Assembly (NCBI RefSeq): GCF_030812855.1 | Contig: NZ_JAUSTK010000037.1 | Coordinates: forward strand, 1-44,403 | DNA: 44,403 nucleotides | Direction: 5' to 3' | Source: Paenibacillus wynnii | GTDB taxonomy: Bacteria > Bacillota > Bacilli > Paenibacillales > Paenibacillaceae | In this document: piece after piece, positions 40,542 to 44,403 of the stretch | Layout: every line of letters begins with the position of its first letter | Position numbering within the stretch: the first letter of the stretch is position 1 | The notes under the pieces: generated by a model | What the model saw: the letters and a program-made list of their open reading frames with translations, nothing else | The model's database searches: none | Told to the model about the DNA's origin: nothing | Position numbers and translations under genes: made by a program

Positions 40542-42308
40542 GTGGAACATATCGCGTTGTATCGTGCGTGGCGGCCACAGTCGTTTAAAGACATGGTAGG
40601 ACAACGGCACATTATCCAAACGCTGCAGAATGCTATTCGTGAACAGCGGGTTTCGCATGCCTATCTGTTCAGCGGTCCGCGAGGAACGGGTAAGACTAGT
40701 GCTGCGAAGGTACTGGCCAAGGCGGTCAACTGTGAGCGCCAACAAGGTTCAGAGCCTTGTAATGAATGTCCCTCTTGTCTGCGGATTACTGCGGGGAATG
40801 TAATGGATGTTCAGGAGATAGATGCAGCCTCCAACCGGGGTGTAGAAGAAATTCGCGACTTACGGGACAAGGTCAAATATGCCCCTACCGAGGTACGCCG
40901 TAAAGTGTATATTATTGATGAAGTGCATATGCTGACTACAGAAGCGTTTAATGCTCTTCTGAAGACTCTTGAGGAACCGCCACCGCATGTAATGTTCATT
41001 CTGGCTACAACCGAACCCCACAAATTGCCGGCAACGATTATTTCGCGTTGTCAGCGCTTTGATTTTCGTAGAGTATCGCTTGAAGAGCAGACAGGTCTGC
41101 TTAGTGAGATTTGCGAAAAAGAGGGAATTGAAGCGGACCCTGACGCATTACAGTATATTGCCCGTCTGTCAGATGGCGGTATGCGTGATGCGCTCAGTAT
41201 ATTGGATCAGATATCCTCATTTACCGATGGGCATGTAACTTATCAGCAGGTGCTCGGTATGACAGGTGGGATACCTGCAGAGCAATTTGCCCGGTTGGCT
41301 TCGGCCATACTGGAAGGTAACATGGGGCTGCTTCTGGAGTTGGTGGAGCAGCTTATGCATGAAGGTAAAAGTGCCGACAAATGTCTAGAGAATTTGCTCC
41401 ATTATTTCCGCGATCTGCTAATGATCAAAATGGTTCCGGGGGCAGATCAACTAACAGACCGAGTCTTAAATCCAGCAGAGTTCAAGGATATGGCGGCAGC
41501 TTTCTCCCGGGAGCGGCTCTTTGAGATCGTTGATACGCTGAACCGTTATCTTGGTGAGATGAAATATGCGACTCATCCGCAGACCTTGTTTGAGGTAGCC
41601 CTTATGAAGCTGTGCAGTATGCGGCAGGGTGATCTTCCTGTTACTATGGACTCATCTGCCTCTGTCGCTGTTTCGGCCGGCCTTCCGGCTGTTCATCAGA
41701 GTGAGTTGGTTATCCTGAAGAGACAGATCGTTGCGCTGGAGAAAAAGCTGGAACAAGCTATGCAATCCGGCAGTATTTCTAGCGGCGGGCGTGAAGCGGG
41801 GGCTCCTTCGAGATCCGGGGCAGCACAAACCCCTGCTCCTCGTATATCGGCACCAGGCAAAATGCCGCCTCATATGGATCTTTTCATTGCCGGCAAGGAC
41901 AGCACTGATTTTGCAGCGGTCTATAAGCAGTGGAGTCTTGTGCTTCAAGCCGTGAAAGAGGAGAAAGTAACCGTTCATGCATGGTTTGTGGATGGGGAAC
42001 CAGTGTCTGTTATAGAGGATGCAGTTCTTGTTGCCTTCAAAAATACGATTCACCGTGACACTACAGAGAAGCCTGTCAACAGACAGGTTATTGAAGGAGT
42101 GTTGGCGGCTCGTTTAGGCAAGCCATACAGACTTGTGACAATAATGCTTCGTGATTGGAATGAGGCTGCCCTTAAGTCTGTGAGTCAAGTAAGTAAGGAA
42201 GAACTGCGGCTGGAACATGAGCATGAAGCGGCAGGCGGAACATCAGAACCTTGGATTGATGAGGCGATCCAGCTGTTTGGGGAAGACCTTGTTATCATAA
42301 AAGAGTAG
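40542..42308 (+). CDS. dnaX: DNA polymerase III subunits tau/gamma
   Basis: Clamp-loader ATPase of 588 residues that also links polymerases. Walker A GPRGTGKTS (about 45-53), a zinc-binding set of four cysteines (CERQQGSEPCNECPSC), Walker B YIIDEVHML and sensor 1 ATTEPHKLPATIISRCQRF are all present. The AAA+ and collar domains end near residue 370; a Ser/Ala/Gly/Pro linker (about 405-440) leads to the C-terminal tau-specific part. I see no frameshift signal. GTG start about 10 bases after GAGGG. First gene of dnaX-ybaB-recR. Confidence 0.96.
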   Translation: MEHIALYRAWRPQSFKDMVGQRHIIQTLQNAIREQRVSHAYLFSGPRGTGKTSAAKVLAKAVNCERQQGSEPCNECPSCLRITAGNVMDVQEIDAASNRGVEEIRDLRDKVKYAPTEVRRKVYIIDEVHMLTTEAFNALLKTLEEPPPHVMFILATTEPHKLPATIISRCQRFDFRRVSLEEQTGLLSEICEKEGIEADPDALQYIARLSDGGMRDALSILDQISSFTDGHVTYQQVLGMTGGIPAEQFARLASAILEGNMGLLLELVEQLMHEGKSADKCLENLLHYFRDLLMIKMVPGADQLTDRVLNPAEFKDMAAAFSRERLFEIVDTLNRYLGEMKYATHPQTLFEVALMKLCSMRQGDLPVTMDSSASVAVSAGLPAVHQSELVILKRQIVALEKKLEQAMQSGSISSGGREAGAPSRSGAAQTPAPRISAPGKMPPHMDLFIAGKDSTDFAAVYKQWSLVLQAVKEEKVTVHAWFVDGEPVSVIEDAVLVAFKNTIHRDTTEKPVNRQVIEGVLAARLGKPYRLVTIMLRDWNEAALKSVSQVSKEELRLEHEHEAAGGTSEPWIDEAIQLFGEDLVIIKE

Positions 42309-42359
42309 AGTGAAAAATATATTATCACGCGAATGCGTATTCCAGAGGAGAGATGATGT

Positions 42360-42671
42360 ATGAATAATATGAACCAGATGATGAAGCAGGTCAAAAAAAT
42401 GCAAGAGCAAATGCTTAAGGCCCAAGAAGAGCTTGGTGGCAAGGTAATCGAAGGCACTTCTGGCGGCGGAGTAGTAACCGTTCAAGTAAATGGTCATAAA
42501 AAACTGCTCTCTATTCAAATTAAGCCTGAGGCTGTTGATCCGGAAGATGTAGAAATGCTGCAGGATCTAGTAATTATCGCTGTAAACGATGCGCTTACCC
42601 AGGCGGAAGAGCTTGCTAATAATGACATGGGTAAATTCACCGGCGGCATGAAAATCCCCGGCTTATTCTAG
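42360..42671 (+). CDS. ybaB: Nucleoid-associated protein, YbaB/EbfC family
   Basis: Dimeric DNA-binding protein, 103 residues (B. subtilis YaaK). The N-terminal helix is Met, Lys and Gln rich (NNMNQMMKQVKKMQEQMLKAQ), then VVTVQVNGHKKLLSIQIKPE and a C-terminal helix with LVIIAVNDALTQAEE. It sits between dnaX and recR in nearly all bacteria with this operon. GAGGAGAG lies about 9 bases before the ATG. Confidence 0.96.
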   Translation: MNNMNQMMKQVKKMQEQMLKAQEELGGKVIEGTSGGGVVTVQVNGHKKLLSIQIKPEAVDPEDVEMLQDLVIIAVNDALTQAEELANNDMGKFTGGMKIPGLF

Positions 42672-42712
42672 TCCGTACTCAATAAAGCTATACCCAAAGG
42701 AGAACCACCACA

Positions 42713-43312
42713 GTGTATTATCCCGAACCGCTAGCTAAGCTGATCGATGCATTCACACGTTTGCCGGGAATCGGTCCAAAGACGGCTGCCCGGCTGGCGT
42801 TTCATGTGCTGAACATGAAAGAGGACGAGGTTATTGATTTTGCCAAGGCTCTCGTAAGTGTTAAGCGTAATCTCCACTATTGTTCGGTCTGCTGTAACAT
42901 TACAGACACTGATCCCTGCCGCGTGTGTCAGGACAAAACTCGTGATCCTTCCGTTATTTGTGTGGTTCAGGATTCCAAAGATCTTGTAGCCATAGAACGA
43001 ACTAAGGAATTTAACGGGTACTACCATGTTCTGCAAGGAGCCATCTCCCCTATGGAGGGTATCGGACCTGATGATATCCGTCTAAAGGAGCTACTGACCC
43101 GTCTAAGTGATGAAAGGGTGAAGGAACTTATTATGGCGACTAATCCTAACATTGAAGGCGAAGCTACCGCTATGTATATCTCCCGGCTTGTCAGACCTTT
43201 TGAAATTAGGATTACCAGAATAGCTCATGGATTGCCCGTTGGGGGCGATCTTGAATATGCAGATGAGGTTACATTGTCCAAGGCATTGGAAGGTCGCCGT
43301 GAGCTTTTTTAA
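42713..43312 (+). CDS. recR: Recombination protein RecR
   Basis: Acts with RecF and RecO to load RecA at gaps. The 199 residues carry a helix-hairpin-helix (LPGIGPKTAARLAFH), a zinc finger with cysteines in CSVC and CRVC, the Toprim domain (ICVVQDSKDLVAIE) and the Walker B-like C-terminal region. GTG start 8 bases after AAAGGAG (42698-42704). Confidence 0.97.
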   Translation: MYYPEPLAKLIDAFTRLPGIGPKTAARLAFHVLNMKEDEVIDFAKALVSVKRNLHYCSVCCNITDTDPCRVCQDKTRDPSVICVVQDSKDLVAIERTKEFNGYYHVLQGAISPMEGIGPDDIRLKELLTRLSDERVKELIMATNPNIEGEATAMYISRLVRPFEIRITRIAHGLPVGGDLEYADEVTLSKALEGRRELF

Positions 43313-43403
43313 TAGGTGCTACCGGATAGCGTAATAGTATCTAGCTACTTAGAATTCATTGACAGATATATTTCTTACAATGCTTGCAGTATCAATTGTG
43401 AAG

Positions 43404-43431
43404 AGAAGCCCGGATTGGGGCTTCTTTTTTT
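43404..43431 (+). terminator. dnaX-ybaB-recR operon terminator
   Basis: AGAAGCCC (43404-43411), short loop, GGGCTTCT (43418-43425), then TTTTTT. Confidence 0.9.
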
Positions 43432-43513
43432 GGTTCTAAGTTTGTCCCTTTCCCGATATGAATGAGATTAACGATGCAAGTATCGTTGAGTTCAATCTGA
43501 AGGGGGTATCGAA

Positions 43514-43780
43514 ATGGGCTGGTGGAGTTATAAGCGTAGAAGTAGCAGGGAAGCCCAGAAGCATATGAGTGACGATAACTGGGGGGCATACTTAGAAGTG
43601 CGCAAAGCTCAAGGGGAGTGGGAAAGAGCCCGTCTAATGTTTGATGAAGCTTCAGGAGAGGATCAGATTGATTACGCCATCTTTATTCTTGAGGCGGCAG
43701 AACGAAAATATCAGATCCACTTAAAGCATGCCAAGTTGTTAGGGTTGAACCGCAGTCAAATGCAGTCGGAGGAAGGGTAG
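43514..43780 (+). CDS. yaaL: DUF2508 family protein YaaL
   Basis: 88 residues, charged and helical, with no membrane segment. It corresponds to B. subtilis YaaL by position between recR and bofA and by likeness to DUF2508 (WERARLMFDEA, ILEAAERKYQIHLKHAK). Function unknown. Strong GAAGGGGG site before the ATG; bofA starts 21 bases later and shares its transcript. Confidence 0.88.
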   Translation: MGWWSYKRRSSREAQKHMSDDNWGAYLEVRKAQGEWERARLMFDEASGEDQIDYAIFILEAAERKYQIHLKHAKLLGLNRSQMQSEEG

Positions 43781-43801
43781 TTATTTAAGGGAGGGGACAA
43801 C

Positions 43802-44065
43802 GTGAAGCTAGCGGCGATGGGTGTATTGATTATATCAGCGGCCTTACTAATATTTATAGTGATGAAAAAAAGGTTGGGGTGGGGCTGGATCAGCCTCTTT
43901 GGCACCCACTTGGTTCTGGCGGCATTAGCTCTTTATGTAGTGAACTTCTCAGGATTAATCAGTGGGGTGCATGTACCTTTGAACCCGGTAACCATCGGCA
44001 CAGTAACTATACTTGGCTTACCAGGTGTCATTATGCTTATGGGACTTAAAATAACATTGTTTTAA
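43802..44065 (+). CDS. bofA: Inhibitor of pro-sigma-K processing, BofA
   Basis: A small membrane protein of 87 residues with two or three hydrophobic stretches (about 5-22, 32-50 and 60-85). The conserved part VNFSGLISGVHVPLNPVTIGTVTILGLPGV matches BofA, which holds the SpoIVFB protease inactive in the outer forespore membrane until the forespore signal arrives. GTG start after AAGGGAGGGG. It is the last gene before the rRNA operon, as in B. subtilis. Confidence 0.92.
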   Translation: MKLAAMGVLIISAALLIFIVMKKRLGWGWISLFGTHLVLAALALYVVNFSGLISGVHVPLNPVTIGTVTILGLPGVIMLMGLKITLF

Positions 44066-44068
44066 GGG

Positions 44069-44098
44069 TTGACGGGAGTTTAAAGTATATGATATATT
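44069..44098 (+). promoter_or_regulatory. rRNA operon promoter P1
   Basis: TTGACG (44069-44074), 18 bases, TATATT (44093-44098). Confidence 0.75.
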
Positions 44099-44176
44099 AG
44101 TTTTCGGCCCTTTGGACAAGATGTTCTCGAATATCTTGCCGAGATGGTAAAGCGAAAAGTTAAATTAAAAAAACGC

Positions 44177-44206
44177 TTGACTAGAATGAGAGTGCTGTGA
44201 TATATT
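44177..44206 (+). promoter_or_regulatory. rRNA operon promoter P2
   Basis: TTGACT (44177-44182), 18 bases, TATATT (44201-44206). Tandem promoters about 108 bases apart are typical of Bacillus-type rRNA operons. Confidence 0.8.
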
Positions 44207-44403
44207 ATAAAGGTCGCTGCTGAGACAAAATGAGCGACAAACGAGACATTGATCTTTGAAAACTGAACAACGAGTGAGTGGGATTTTACGAGAGTAAAAT
44301 CCAAAATGGATGAGTTTCACAGCGTGTTTCACGCTTTTGAAATTTCATCAAGAGAATGAAAATTCTCGTCAGATGTTTCAAAATGAGCAATCGCTCTTTC
44401 TGA
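44207..44403 (+). other. rRNA operon leader, cut by the window edge
   Basis: Contains a boxA-like TGATCTTTGAAAACT (44250-44264) followed by a perfect hairpin GGATTTTAC/GTAAAATCC with a GAGA loop (44281-44302), plus smaller stems (GCGTG/CACGC, GAGAAT/ATTCTC). This is the usual pre-16S leader; 16S itself begins beyond the window. Confidence 0.85.

Noticed and set aside
42040..42060. Programmed frameshift in dnaX producing gamma
   Set aside because: A run of A is present, but no A AAA AAG slippery heptamer with a following hairpin was seen, and the position is too near the C-terminus.

Overview
The window looks like a low-to-moderate GC, endospore-forming Firmicute of the Paenibacillaceae (Paenibacillus is the best guess). 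Evidence: Spo0F, BofA and an SspP-type spore protein; B. subtilis-like gene order; SRP RNA of the long Firmicute type; c-di-AMP riboswitches of the ydaO class; motility and c-type cytochrome genes. This taxonomic call is inference from gene content and order. The segment runs from the end of one rRNA operon (5S plus terminator, left edge) to the promoters and leader of the next (right edge, just before 16S).

Layout. 1-893: 5S end, a non-coding stretch with two families of short repeats, and a second, solitary 5S gene. 1238-8003: guaB, dacA, pdxS-pdxT, serS, tRNA-Ser(UGA), an unknown gene and sspP, almost the B. subtilis order after rrnO. 8108-10357: a lipoprotein, then a reverse-strand tadA/acetyltransferase pair. 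10418-10524: a dense cluster of DnaA-box sequences in front of an orphan PAS histidine kinase of the sporulation-kinase type, followed by rluF. 13760-17439: motA-motB, a small unknown gene, phhB, a membrane-anchored cytochrome c and a GNAT enzyme. 17440-20040: a repeat-rich spacer with a probable dead gene, then two paralogous secreted NlpC/P60 hydrolases, each behind its own c-di-AMP riboswitch and a WalR-like site. 20101-27193: an M1-type metallopeptidase with a membrane partner, ywhD, an AbrB-like regulator, a 3-methyladenine glycosylase and a class A PBP. 27524-40025: ywiB-argS, a subtilisin-like protease, rpoE(delta), pyrG, spo0F, fbaA, murZ, rho, a radical SAM gene and rpmE. 40136-44065: SRP RNA, dnaX-ybaB-recR, yaaL-bofA. 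44066-44403: rRNA promoters and leader.

Compared with B. subtilis (from memory), the origin-proximal block (guaB to tadA, then SRP RNA to bofA) has been opened between tadA and the SRP RNA gene, and the ywhD/pbpG-argS-pyrG-rho-rpmE block, which lies elsewhere in B. subtilis, sits inside it.

How the genes fit together. Nucleotide supply (guaB, pyrG), replication (dnaX, recR) and transcription/translation factors (rho, delta, serS, argS, rpmE, SRP RNA) are mixed with wall synthesis and remodelling (dacA, PBP, murZ, NlpC/P60 pair) and sporulation control (kinase, spo0F, bofA, sspP). The regulatory DNA is the most interesting part: DnaA boxes before a putative phosphorelay kinase, a sigma-H promoter plus 0A box before spo0F, paired c-di-AMP riboswitches on wall hydrolases, and a pyrG leader that appears to have the G-tract/terminator arrangement of CTP-sensing attenuation.
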